Assembly: GCA_003049485.1 (NCBI GenBank) | Contig: PYST01000059.1 | Span: 62,001 to 126,000 of the forward strand | Origin: Ophioceras dolichostomum | Lineage: Eukaryota; Ascomycota; Sordariomycetes; Magnaporthales; Ophioceraceae | Direction of reading: 5' to 3' | Length of the DNA: 64,000 nt | In this document: in pieces, positions 21,822 to 32,550 of the stretch | Position numbering within the stretch: the stretch's first letter is position 1 | How the letters are laid out: each line of letters begins with the position of its first letter | Notes under the pieces: model-generated | The model's database searches: none | What the model was told of the DNA's origin: nothing | The model's input: only the letters and a program-made list of their open reading frames with translations | Translations under genes and position numbers: made by a program

Positions 21822-23590
21822 CTACAGGGTTGGTGGGGTGAGCGCAATCACAGGAGTAGGAGATTTTCTCCCGAGCTCCTTCTCTTTCTTCTCGTTCTGC
21901 TCCCGTTCCTTCTCAAATCTCTCCCGATCCAGCTCAGACAACAGATCTCTACGGGCTTCCTCGGCCGAAGGGCGGCGTATGAAGTCCTCCCTGAGGATCC
22001 CCCGCACGGAGCCGTGGACCCTGCCCCACTTCACGAGCCATTGGACTCGGGAGTGGGAATCCTGCATGTTGGGGTAGACGGCGTGCTTCGGCACCACATC
22101 CACGTATTTGTCGGCCTCCCTGCTGGAAAAGCGCTTGATCTTCTTGATCCAGACCGAGAACTCCGCCTGGCCGTCGGCGGGGCAGAAGAAGCCCAGGACT
22201 TCCAGCAGGATCATGCCGAACGAGTAGAGGTCCGACGCCCTGTGAACCTCGCCTCGGCGGGTGACTTCCGGCGCCAGCCAGTACATGTTGCCCGGCTTGT
22301 GCGAGTTGCGCTTGTGTTTGTTTCCGGGCTGAGGGGGTGGGAAAAAGCCGAATTCAGAGAGGTGGAAAGTGAGCTTGTCTCTTCTTCCCGGCCGTTCCTC
22401 GATGTCGTAGAGGATGTTTTCGGGCTTGAGGTTCGAGTGCGCCATGTCATTTTTGTGCAGCCATGCCAGACAGGAAAACGAATGGTCGATGAAGGCACCG
22501 ATCCATTGGGGTGTTTCCGGTGGAAATGTGCATTTTTGTTTCTCGGGCACAAGATCCCTTAGGTTTCCTCTGTGGACAGGGAAGCACAAAGTCACGAGTG
22601 GACTGCCTCCCTCCCATCCATAGCTGGCAAGAATGGGGAGAAGGTGGGGCTGTAGTTTTGCGTTAGCGAATAAATAGTAGACTCCGGGGCTCAATATGCT
22701 TTAAATGGTAGGGGAGTGGAGATCGTACGTGTCGGATGGTTGTGAGTTTATCTACCCACTCCCTGGTTTCAGTCTTCCAGCGCTCCGTGGAAGCGGAAGA
22801 GTGGTCTTCCAATGGCCGGCTGTGCTTGACCACCATTAAAGCCCCTGACTTCAGATCGACCATCTTCCTGGTTCGGCCGAAGCTGCCAGACCCCAGCTCC
22901 TTGTAGTGATGGAAGCCCATCAACTTGTCTCCCCGGTCGCCTTTCGCACAGCCGGGTGCGTCGGTGACACCGTACCCGCGGTGAACCGTGAGCTGCATCC
23001 CGCGGCCAGGCGCGACGTTATCCCGTCCAATCCGAGCAAGCCTAGCACCGAACGCGTCTTGTATCGCCGGGTCCGTGGGAAGCACGGCCCAGGCAAAGTC
23101 GAATAAGATATTGCGACCGAAGCTGATGCGGGGCATGGCGTCGACCCGCGGGATGACGAGACGCCGCGGATCGCCTCGCATGCAGTAATTCTCCAGGAAG
23201 TTCCGGGCGTATGGAACGTTGGCGAAATCTACATCGGTGTGATGGCCAGTGGTGTGGTCTTCCAGGATAAGCTCGCCGCTGGTTGTAAGAGCAAACGAGC
23301 ACTGGAGTCTAAAGAAAGCATTGCAAGGTCAGATACGGATGCGACTGATGGGGCCTTGATCGGTATTGGGAGTGTACGAACTGTGCCAGTCCATCGTCGC
23401 GGAGTACCACATCACTCAGTTTCTCGAGACGTCCGAAGGATGCTAGGCGACCTGGGAATCGAGACCTGTGTTCGGCCTCGAAGCACAGCGCTTTTCCCCA
23501 ATCCGTCGTGGAGACATACGCCGGATTGTCCTTGACGATACGTGCAGCCGCGTCTGAGCGAGGAATTAGGGAGAACAGGAAATGGCCCAT
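21822..23590 (-). CDS. FHA-domain predicted pseudokinase
   Basis: Exons 23382-23590, 22729-23308 and 21822-22649 join in phase to 538 residues. Intron 2 has a GCTAACG branch site. Residues ~10-95 resemble an FHA phosphothreonine-binding domain (SDVVL...QCSF...SGELILEDHTTG). A protein-kinase fold spans about 205-480: glycine loop GSGSFG at 209-214, MVVK with K231, APE as LAPE (388-391), and DLYSFGMILLE. The catalytic loop reads AHSNLKPENI, so the HRD aspartate is Asn336, and the DFG motif is SEFG (Glu362). Both metal/proton-handling positions are altered, so phosphotransfer is predicted to be lost while the fold is kept. The C-terminus is a charged helix (REQNEKKEKELG). It is paralogous to the next gene upstream (25625-27522), from which it probably arose by tandem duplication. 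Substrate and partner are unknown. Confidence 0.82.
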
Positions 23591-24311
23591 GCTTTGACCG
23601 GTTGCTCTCCTTGGTTAGGGGTCCGGAACGATGTCGGGCTGAGAAGACTCAAGCAAGAGAAGGGTGGTCTGATAACAGCAAAAGACAAGCTCAACAGAGT
23701 AGATTTGGAGGTCTGCCTGTAAATTAGCAAAAGCGAAACAGATCAGCAGAAAGGGATCTCTGGGTCAAATGGCTGTACTCTATGTGTGATGGTGGGAGCA
23801 ATGTGGTAGCGGGACATTCATATAGCAGAGAAGGATACCTCCGAGTTCGTTTCGCCGGTACCTCTCTCAGGTCCACCCTCGCTGAAAGCACAAGCGCCAG
23901 CGCCCGAGGTCGGTAGGGAAGATGCTTGTCCTTGTTTGTCGAATATCTGACCTTGCCGACGTCGCGACCGGCGGTTCGGTGAACCAAACCCTCGGGAATG
24001 GCCATCTTTAGCAACTAAGAGGCTTCGACTGCTCAACTGCCTCAAAAAAGGTGCTGTTGGGTACAAAGCGTCTTTGCAATTGGTGCGCGGTGGGTCACGG
24101 ATAGGGTCGAGGTGGGACGAACCGGGCGCCTACATCATCGATCTCGGCCCCACATCTGTAGGGACTCGCGGGGATCGGGTCAAGCGGTTGAGGCCGCCAT
24201 GCGGCCGGCGCTTAACCCCCTGAAATTGACCCGGTCCGGCCGCCCCACATATTCGGACGACCTTTGCTTGGTTCGTCAAAGACGTCCGACTACTAGTATG
24301 CAGAAAAGCAG

Positions 24312-24345
24312 CACCTACCTAGGTACAGGTAGGTAGGTACGTAGG
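24312..24345. repeat. TAGG/CCTA palindromic tetramer cluster
   Basis: Contains CCTACCTAGGTAC, then AGGTAGGTAGGTACGTAGG, giving an inverted arrangement able to form a small hairpin. Similar words recur across the window's non-coding sequence. Confidence 0.8.
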
Positions 24346-25310
24346 CGATTCAGAGCGAGGCTGGTGATATACAGCTCATGCCGGCAGCTCTTCAGCACAG
24401 AACAGTCCCGTGTGGAGTCGAGATAAATAACGCCCAGGCTTCTTGATACGGAAGAATCGAATGAACGCACCCCCATGGTCTGCGCCAGGCTACAAGGGGA
24501 ATGGGCCTGGCGGTTGTGAAGTCGTAATTAGCTTTGTTTCTTTAACTTCGCGTGATGATGCAACCATAGCTTTTTTCATGAGTGAACGGCAGGGCGGGAC
24601 AGGCAAAGCCGCCTAGGATGTTTTGGCGCGTCGCGATCACCCCAGATATTAATACATGGATCACTGCGACATCATCCGACAAAGAGAAGCGCCAACGCTG
24701 AGCCGGGAGGTTTGTCGCCGGACACGAGCAACTGGAGACCTCTCATCCACCTGCTGGCGACAGACCAAGCACGTCGACAGGCCGCCTCCTAACTTCGTTG
24801 ATGGCCACTCCCTCCCTGTCCCCCCTTGTCGCTCCTACACAAGACCGCCTCTACCTCTAGTTCGCCATGGGGGGTTTCATTATTCGGGCTCGTGGCGAAG
24901 GGCCTCAGCCTAGCCCAGGCTTAGATCTGTTTCTCCTAGATGACATCGCATCCAATACACTCCTTCACGTAGGGTCAGGCTGGACCGACGGGCGCCGACC
25001 CCCCCTCACCGTATTCTCACAAGCGAGAACGAGGGCTTCATTCGTGGATAATTGTGTGCCAGAATGAGACTGTTTGCCGCTGAGTCGAGCATCGAGAAAC
25101 CTGTCGTTGGTGACAAAACCGTTGTTTCCATCGTGATGGGGATGAGGAAGTTGGAACCCTGTCCTTCCCCTTCTTTCCCCGTCTTTCATTGACACATTTT
25201 GCCCTTCGCCACGTCCACTTTGACCATCTCGTCCTTTAGCGGTCTTTTGCTTTGTGAACGTCGTTTTAATTTCAAGCTTGCGCCTAAACACCTCGTGACA
25301 CTAACTACCG

Positions 25311-25350
25311 CACCTAGCTAGGTAGGTACCAGTACCTACCTAACTACCTA
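25311..25350. repeat. TAGG/CCTA palindromic tetramer cluster
   Basis: Contains CCTAGCTAGGTAGGTACC followed by GTACCTACCTAACTACCTA, an imperfect inverted repeat, just 3' of the active FHA-kinase gene. Confidence 0.8.
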
Positions 25351-25624
25351 CTGAGACACCGAAAGACAGCAATTTGTATTAGATCAGCCGACAACTCGGC
25401 GTTCGCGGATTCCAACCCTCCTTTCAGACGCCCGCCTCGAAGGGTTAAAACGAAAAAAACAAAACAAAACACATGAGACACCCAGCAGCAAAACCTCGCA
25501 GAAATACAAAGGAGAGTGGAAAAGAAATGCACTGAACAAGCAATGATGAACCCAGCAAAGAAAATGATCCAGCGGCATGAGCGCGAAACAAGGGAGACGT
25601 CAATCTTCAAGCTCCCCCAATTCT

Positions 25625-27522
25625 TTACTTCCGAAAATCAGTGTTTCGGCGCCGGAACCCACCTTCTTGCGGGGGCTCAACTTCCACGATGTTGATACGG
25701 ACCCCTCCCTCCTTGCGGTGGGAGGGGCGCCGTTTGAGCTCGACCCGGGGTTCGGCCGCCCGAGGCTCAGCCGGGCGCATCGGGAGTTGGACCTGAACCG
25801 CCTGAGCCCTGGGCCGCGCCAGAGGGTAGTTCTCCAACAGCTCGCGCCTGGCCGCCTTGGCGGATGCCCGATTCTTCGGGTCCATCTCGAGGACGTGCGA
25901 CACCCCCGGCCGGAGGAGGCCGTAGATCGAAAGGGACTCGACTCGGGAGTGGCTCCTATCCAGCACGGGGTAGATCGTTCGTGGCTTGGGCACTTCGTCG
26001 CGGTAGTCTCGGTAACCCTTGGCGCCGAGGGCTTTCAGCTTATCCTGCCATGCAGAAACGCTCATGTCCGTCTCATTGACGCAGAACTTGCCCAGAGCTT
26101 CGAGGAGCGTGACGCCGAACGAGTACACATCGGATGCAGTGCTCGTAGTCTGACTCCTGTTTTGTTCCGGTGCGAAGTAGGCGATGGTGCCACACAGGCC
26201 ATCGATGGAGGAGGTGTTCGCGACCAGGCCGAAGTCGGCAAGGCAGAATCTGTAGCCCTGACCACTTGACCGAGTTCTGAAGAGGATGTTGGCAGGCTTG
26301 ATGTCACGATGGACGATCTGACGTGCGTGAACGTACTCGAGGGCGTCCAGGATCTGATTGATGAAGTCGGGCACCCATGATGGCGTAGCGACGGGGCGCG
26401 TCGTACATGCGTGGCGTGGCTTCTGGGATCTAATGAGGTCGTCGACAGATCCATCCCAGATTGGGAAAAAAATCTGCACCTGGGCTCCCTCTGTCCAGCC
26501 CTGGCTGTGTTCGAGACGGAGGATATTGTCCTGGAGCCAGGAGTTGGGAGGTTAGTCAATGGCAGGGAGCAAGCAGAAAACCGTGACTGGGAAGGAAGCT
26601 GAGAGTCCAACTTACGTGACGGCACTCAGCTATCTTCTGGACTTCACGCTTGTATGTTTTCTTCCAGTCTTCGCCAGCTTCCGTTCTATAGTTTTTGGGC
26701 TGCTTCACCGCCCAGAGCCTCCCCGTAGCCAGGTCGACCGCCCTTGACACTTGCCCGAAACTCCCGCTCCCCTTGTCATCGTAGAAGTGAACCTGTCGAA
26801 TAGGTTGGTTTTGGAGGTCTGCGGGGACCACGGGGGTAAGGCGAGTTTTCGCTTCGTAATCCGATGCTTCTCGGAATGGGCTGCGAGGCACCCGAAGCGA
26901 CGCTGTGCCATTCTCGTCGAGGTTCTGTGCGATTCGCGAGAGCTTTTCTGTCATCGACGCCTGGGCGGCTTTCGAGACATCGACAGCCCAGATAAACTCG
27001 AACGCAGCATGTTCGGTGAGGAAGACAGAGATCTTGGCGTTGGCTCGTGGAATGACGCGTCGTCGGGGGTCTCCCTGGAGATCATACTTCTGCAACACCT
27101 TCCCATCCTCCTCCCATCTGATGTTTCCATGTCGGCTGTGATCCGAGAGCATCAGTTCGCCACTTGGGGCGAGGTAGAATACACATTGGACTCTGCAAGC
27201 CGTTGTGTCAGAACGTGGGCTCTGGCTCCACCAACAGAAAAAGGAGGGGGGGTTGGCCTCCTGAATGAGGGGAATGGATGGGTACGAACGCTATGTACTC
27301 AAGGCCATCGAGATAGATGTCGACAGCGGCGCGGTGGCAACCAAAGGCGACGAGGTGGCCAGGATAGACGGATCTGTGCCCAGCCTTGAAGGAGAGACAG
27401 GAAACCTCACGACCCCCAGTTTGCAGCGTCCGCGCGTACTTCTGATTGTCCTTGACAATGCGGCTCGCATCTGGGGTCATGGGGACCAGGTAGAAAAGGG
27501 TCTTAGATGCCAAATATGCCAT
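25625..27522 (-). CDS. FHA-domain serine/threonine protein kinase, catalytic motifs intact
   Basis: Exons 27290-27522, 26616-27192 and 25625-26530 join in phase to 571 residues. Intron 2 has donor GTAAGT and a GACTAACC branch site. Residues ~15-100 resemble an FHA domain (VDIYL...QCVF...SGELMLSDHS). The kinase domain runs about 213-470: glycine loop GSGSFGQV (219-226), WAVK with K241, helix-C glutamate probably E261, catalytic loop VHRDIKPANILF (D346), ADFGLV (D369), YFAPEQ, and DVYSFGVTLLE. All key residues are present, so activity is expected. The tail is Arg/Pro-rich. FHA-plus-kinase order recalls the Rad53/Cds1 checkpoint group, but the sequence is too divergent to call it an orthologue. 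The start MAYLASKTLFYLVP aligns with that of the pseudokinase paralogue. A divergent promoter (27523-28639) is shared with the next gene. Confidence 0.84.
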
Positions 27523-28639
27523 GTTGGGCGAGGGACTGTGAGATGCTGATTCTGATTGGGTAACCAGCTAAGCCCGAGAGCGAGTGACGAACGAGACTAC
27601 GAGTAGGGTATGCAAGGGACAGCTTGGTGCTGGAGGACGAGGGCAAGAGGCATGAACTGGGATCTGTGTTTGGATTGAGTGGGAGAAGGAGGCAAGCTTA
27701 AGTACTACGGCAGGCATACATGTGGTTTCCCATTCTGAAGAGTTCAAACGTCAAGACAAGTTAGACCATCTCACTTGTGCCTTCGCGCCATAACCGCTCA
27801 CACGAGAACCGATCAGTCTCCGTGTGAAACGCAAGGAAGTCGCCTCTGGAAGACAAAGACCTTGGGGAGATACGAATAGCATCAATCTCTCTCGTCGCAG
27901 AACCGCGCTCGGTTCCGGCAGCTCGGTATCGCCGGGTGAGGCCGTTTCTGGGACCCGGCGGCTGCGGTGTGGCCCGTTCTCCAGCCCACGCGTCGCTAAT
28001 GGGCAACCAGGAAATTCATTCCTGCAGAAGACAGCCAGATTATCAACTCGCGGCAACGCGGAGATGAAGGCTGAAATAGAAATCACGGTCCCACGAGGCT
28101 GCCTTCGGAAGCGGCCCGGTGGCTGTGCTAGTCCACTTCTAGGAGAACCTGGCGCGATTGTCTTGATTGGTACATGAGCGCTCAGAATGGTACACTTGGG
28201 GCGGCAAGCGGTAATCTGGCGTTGTCTCATCTCGATCCCGCGCGCAAAGAAAGACGTTGCACATGGGGCGATGGGCGTGATGAGAAGCTGGTTGGCGCTT
28301 CTGTGCGAGTAAGGTAGGTAGGGAGGGTGGGCGTTGAGGCTCCATGGATCGACTAATGGCCGGACCTGGCGCAGGTCGCTGGCAGGCCGCTATCAACACG
28401 TGCGGGTCCGGACCAAAATGGTGCTTCCTGAAGAGTGGGGTTGGAGGTGGGCACATCCCGGCGCTAAAATGTGGAGAGAACCTCATCAATTCCTCACTGC
28501 ATCCTTTCCTCAACCCAATTCTTGTTCAACCCATCCTCTTCAACTACCATATTCTGTAGTGGCGCCTTTATCGGCTGTTCGTGACAATTCCTGACACACC
28601 GAGGAGAAGACACCGAGGGCCGTGAATGCCAACGGGAAA
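27523..28639. promoter_or_regulatory. Divergent promoter region of the FHA kinase and the 785-residue unknown gene
   Basis: 1.1 kb between divergent ATGs with no gene of its own. ORFs here are short and motif-free. Confidence 0.4.
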
Positions 28640-31144
28640 ATGAGCGGCCAAATTGATCATAGTGACTCTCAAGATGGGGCGCCAGCTCCCCTTACCCGTC
28701 GCGCACTCTTCGAACACACTCGCAAGGAGATGCTTCGGCGCGGCGATCCCATCAACGAATTGCCGTTGTTTGTTCCCAGTGGTGTCGGATCAGACCAGAT
28801 CCGAAAAGAACAATTCCTCGCGAACATTGAGAAAGATCGCGAGCACATTTCTCATGGCATCCGTGCCCTGGATCAAACCCCAAGTGAGATAGCTGCCGAA
28901 GAGGCACTGCAACGGGAGCTTCGTGAGGAGGCAGAGGAAAGGGAGCGCCGAATGGCCGACTATAGAGTACGTACCCCGTACGAGCCGCGCCCATAAGAAA
29001 ATTCCTTCGAGCTCTCCTGCTGACAACCTCACCCAGCAGAAGGTTCATGTCTTCCCACGCTCACAACGGTCGAGTGAGCCGTCAGCTGTTGGCTCCGTGC
29101 ACCGTTCTCAGTCTCCCGAGGCTGGCGATCGCGCCGCATCCTTCGACGGTAGATCTGAAGGCAGCGCCGTCCGCACCCGACTCTACGAGCGAAGATCTGG
29201 GGGGGAACAGCATGGAGTCTGGCAAGGTAATGGTGAGTGGGATAGCTGGGTAGAGGTACGTAGTTGGGCACAGCGAACTCGGTGGTCTCTTTGCTAAGCT
29301 TCATTGCTAACGTCGCTCACTCATATCAGGCTAGGGCCGGGGCTGCGCGAGAACTGCAGTCGATCAGGTCTAGTAGTGGGCCGGCGAGGCCGGCGAGCGA
29401 CTGCCGCTCACATCGAAGCAGCGAGGTGGTCAGAGCAGCTTTGGAGACATCGGGTGGACATGGCTCTACACGCTATCCTCGACGGTTAGCCTCTCTCCCC
29501 AATTCGGCCGGAGCCAGTAATGGTTCGCGCTGGTCCCACCGCCGGGAGCTCGACTTGCTCAAGGAGGAGATGCTCAGGTTGGCCAGACTCAAACCGGAGG
29601 ATCACATGCTTCGCACTTTTGATATGAAAGTGTTCGAGGGCGAGACTCACAACGCGAAAATAATCGTGGACAAAAACCTCATCATCAATGCCGAGGACGG
29701 CGACAAGTCCGCTAGTAGAGCCGCCGCGGCCGTCCCGGAGAGTCTCCCTCCCTACCATGTTGTCGACGGCGCAGTGGAGCTGGGCGCCTACCTGGCATCG
29801 GCCAGCTACATAATCTCGCTGGCTGGCGCACCTCTCCCCGATCTCAAATATGGGATCGTCATCGTGCCTGCTGGTGAGGAGTCCCTGCTCTTCGCTGGCC
29901 ACGGAGACCACGCCGTCCTGCCAGCGGACGTCAAGGAAGAAATATTTGCCAAGAGCAAGGCCGTGCAGCGAGAGCAGGCTAAAGAGTTCAACGCGAGACT
30001 CCAGGAGGAGTGGATCAAGGCAGAGCGATATGGTACATCTGAGGAGGAGTCCGAGTTGGATGATGACGAACGCGATTTTTATGAGCGAAGGTTTCGAGAG
30101 CGAAATGGCCTCGCTCCTCAAGCGTCTGGCAACAGGGATGTTGCTCCGGATCCGACTGGAGAGGGTGGACCTCCGGAGGCGCCAGGCCTCGACGGTGAGG
30201 GCGCCCGAATTCTGGCCGCGGGGAAGGTCTGCAGGATCCCAAGCCCCTACGGCTCTGATGATCACATCACAGAGAAGTCGATCCACCAGGGCGCCACTGC
30301 ATCTGCCCACGACATGCCCTCGGCACATGATGAGGTATCCGGGGGGAAACAGCTCTCTCTGTGTGAGAACGTAGCCCAGACTGAGCCGACATCTACACGC
30401 GAAGAGGCGGCGTCCCCTACTCCCCATCAGAGCCACACCCAGTCGCGCGCCTCTCACACAAGCGTCAGAGCTCCTGACAGCGCGTATCACGCCGTCCCAG
30501 CAAAGGCAAAAGCCCCGGCTGCCCAGGAACCCCCCGAAACCGCCGACCCACCCGCTGCCCAGGCATGTCGACCACCTGTAGAGATGGACGACCCGGCCCA
30601 GACCCACAGCAACAACATCAGCGTTCCCGACCCCGCTCCCGCTCCCGCTCCCGGCCCCGCCCTCGCCCTCGTCCCCTCAGCCCCTTCAGTGCCAGCCTCC
30701 ACACCCACCACGCTTGAGCGCGATACCAAGCACGCCGAGGTCTCCCTGGCCGTCCTAAGCCCAGACGCCTGCCGCATGCTCGAGCAGCTCCTCGACAACG
30801 GCGCCGCCGCCGTGGCGCCTCCCCCCACACCAGACAAGAAGCCCGCGCGGGGCCCTCGCCGGCTGCTGAATTCGCTCTTGGCTAACGTCAAGGGCGGGGT
30901 CGGAAACGGAAACGGTGGTGGTGGTAATGGTGGCCGTCGCCGGCCTAAGACCGCGCCGTCGACGGGGCCGGGGCCGGGGCCGGGGCTGACAGCAGCCGCG
31001 CGGCGCGACGTGCTGCTCGAGGCGGCGGGGGTTTTGGCGTGTCTGGCCAACGGCGAGCTGCGCGAGAACCCGGGCATTGATGCGAGGGTTTGGGAGGCGG
31101 CTAGGCGGGAGTTCGCTTTGAAGGGGGAGGAGGCTGTGGGTTGA
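28640..31144 (+). CDS. Unrecognised 785-residue charged protein
   Basis: Three exons deduced: 28640-28966, 29040-29255 and 29330-31144, all phase 0. Both donors read GTACGT; intron 2 has a GCTAACG branch site. The first ATG in frame is 28640 (MSGQIDHSDSQDG); the longer frame upstream begins at a GTG. Visible parts: an N-terminal helical, Glu/Arg-rich region (ALQRELREEAEERERRMADY, residues ~90-109); a Ser/Arg linker; a conserved-looking globular stretch around 250-420 (KEEMLRLARLKPEDHMLRTF, VDGAVELGAYLASASYIISL); an acidic patch (SEEESELDDDERDFYERR); a long Pro/Ala-rich disordered region with an alternating Pro-Ala run; and a short helical C-terminus (VLACLANGELRENPG). No known domain is recognised. 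Position in the accessory block beside the FHA kinases suggests lineage-specific function. The exon 1-2 boundary is less certain than the rest. Confidence 0.66.
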
Positions 31145-31524
31145 GGGGGGAGGGGATGGGTGGAAGGAAGGAAGGGGGAAAAGAAGAAAAAAAAATAACA
31201 GCCATTATGTTTCGTTGTTAGGAATGGGTGGTTGTAAAAGCGATGTAAGTGTGTGGATGTTTTCTAATTTGGTATGTATGTGGCGTCGGTGAGCTACCTC
31301 GGGAGCGAGCGAGAGCGACTCGGATTTCTATTTGCTGTTTTTTTCCCTTTGTTTCTTCTTTTTTTCACTCGCCCTGTACGATTATAAATTCCAGACCTAT
31401 GTTTTTCCTTTGTTCAATAGAATCAGCGAATTGATGTGGTCCGATTTCGTAGGTGCCGCTCTCGCGTGCATGGGTATCCTGATGCCTCTCTCTTCATCCA
31501 TTGGCAGCTTACCACGCCACCACC

Positions 31525-31578
31525 CACCTACCTACCTACCTACCTAGGTACCTAGGTAGGTATCTGAAAGGTAGGTAG
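31525..31578. repeat. TAGG/CCTA palindromic tetramer cluster (longest in the window)
   Basis: About five CCTA units, then CCTAGGTACCTAGG, then TAGGTAGG, and a further GGTAGGTAG after a short gap. The whole is close to a perfect inverted repeat. Confidence 0.85.
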
Positions 31579-32430
31579 TTACCACCGACAGACCATTTAT
31601 ATTCCCAGACAGGCTGCCAGGTATCTTTTTGGAGCACATTCCTGGAACTGCCCGCATCTGTCGGGCGGGTCGACGAGGACCAAAGGGAAGCCAGGGATGT
31701 CTCTTCTTCCACGCGCCTGTTAAAGAGGATTTCTGTTAGCCTTGTGGGACTGGACACATGGGGAAACTTCACGCCATGGCAGATAAAGCTTCTGTTTTCA
31801 CTGGGAGACTATTGGCGTATTTATTGTTGTTGTGACATAGAACCGTCCGGGGAGACTCTCTAGGACACACGTGCCCCCGCTGAGGAATGCTTGGACAAAC
31901 CTTAAACGAACGTCAACCACATATTCCGGCCCCTTGTCGGCTCCGGCCAAGCAATCGACCGCAGCGAACTGTTCTTTTCGGACAAATAGTAGATTCCGAT
32001 TGCCACCATTCTCACGGGATTTTGCCCTTCACCACGCCAACCACCTCCGGGATCTTCACAGAGAGGCCGAGCTCGCCCCTTCCCACGATCGCGGTAGCGG
32101 GGCCCAACGTTGCGCCACGTATGGCCCTACTGCATGGTCCTGCTACGCATCGTACCTCACCTATCCTGCAGTAAATCACGGTAGGTGGAGGGGCCGGGCC
32201 GCCCTCCGAAAAGGTTCGGGTAGGGAGTGATGGGACAACAAGCAGTACCACCGACGACGAGGACAGAAAAGGAAATGATAAGAGACAGTTTTCCTCTATG
32301 TTGCCCCTGTTCTACTCCCACCCTTGATTCGGCCGCATCCTGAGCGAGCAAGGAACTCGCGGGGATGCTTTCTGTCTTTCCTTTCATACCCTCTGTCGAT
32401 GGGTGCCATTTTTCTATTCCTGATAGCATC

Positions 32431-32445
32431 TACCTAGGTAGGTAG
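32431..32445. repeat. TAGG/CCTA palindrome
   Basis: TACCTAGGTAGGTAG, 0.1 kb past the 3' end of the neighbouring minus-strand gene. Confidence 0.7.
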
Positions 32446-32550
32446 CTATTCTATTCGCAGTCCGCATTGTTTACCCCTTTGAGGAAAGCAGAAAACGCAT
32501 TGAATGTCGTTGCAAAAGATAAGCCGACGTATATGTCCGCATCGTCTACT

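Larger units (their letters stand above)
23591..25624. other. 2-kb spacer between the two FHA-kinase genes; no supported gene
   Basis: Only short motif-free ORFs. Two TAGG/CCTA palindromic clusters lie in it (24312-24345 and 25311-25350), flanking about 1 kb. Confidence 0.5.
31145..32550. other. Intergenic region between convergent genes; nothing supported
   Basis: 1.4 kb with no credible gene. It includes a strong TAGG/CCTA cluster at 31525-31578 and another at 32431-32445. Confidence 0.5.

Noticed and set aside
21822..27522. Calling the FHA kinases RAD53/CHK2 orthologues
   Set aside because: Domain order matches, but the sequences are divergent and the duplicated arrangement in an accessory block argues against the conserved checkpoint kinase.
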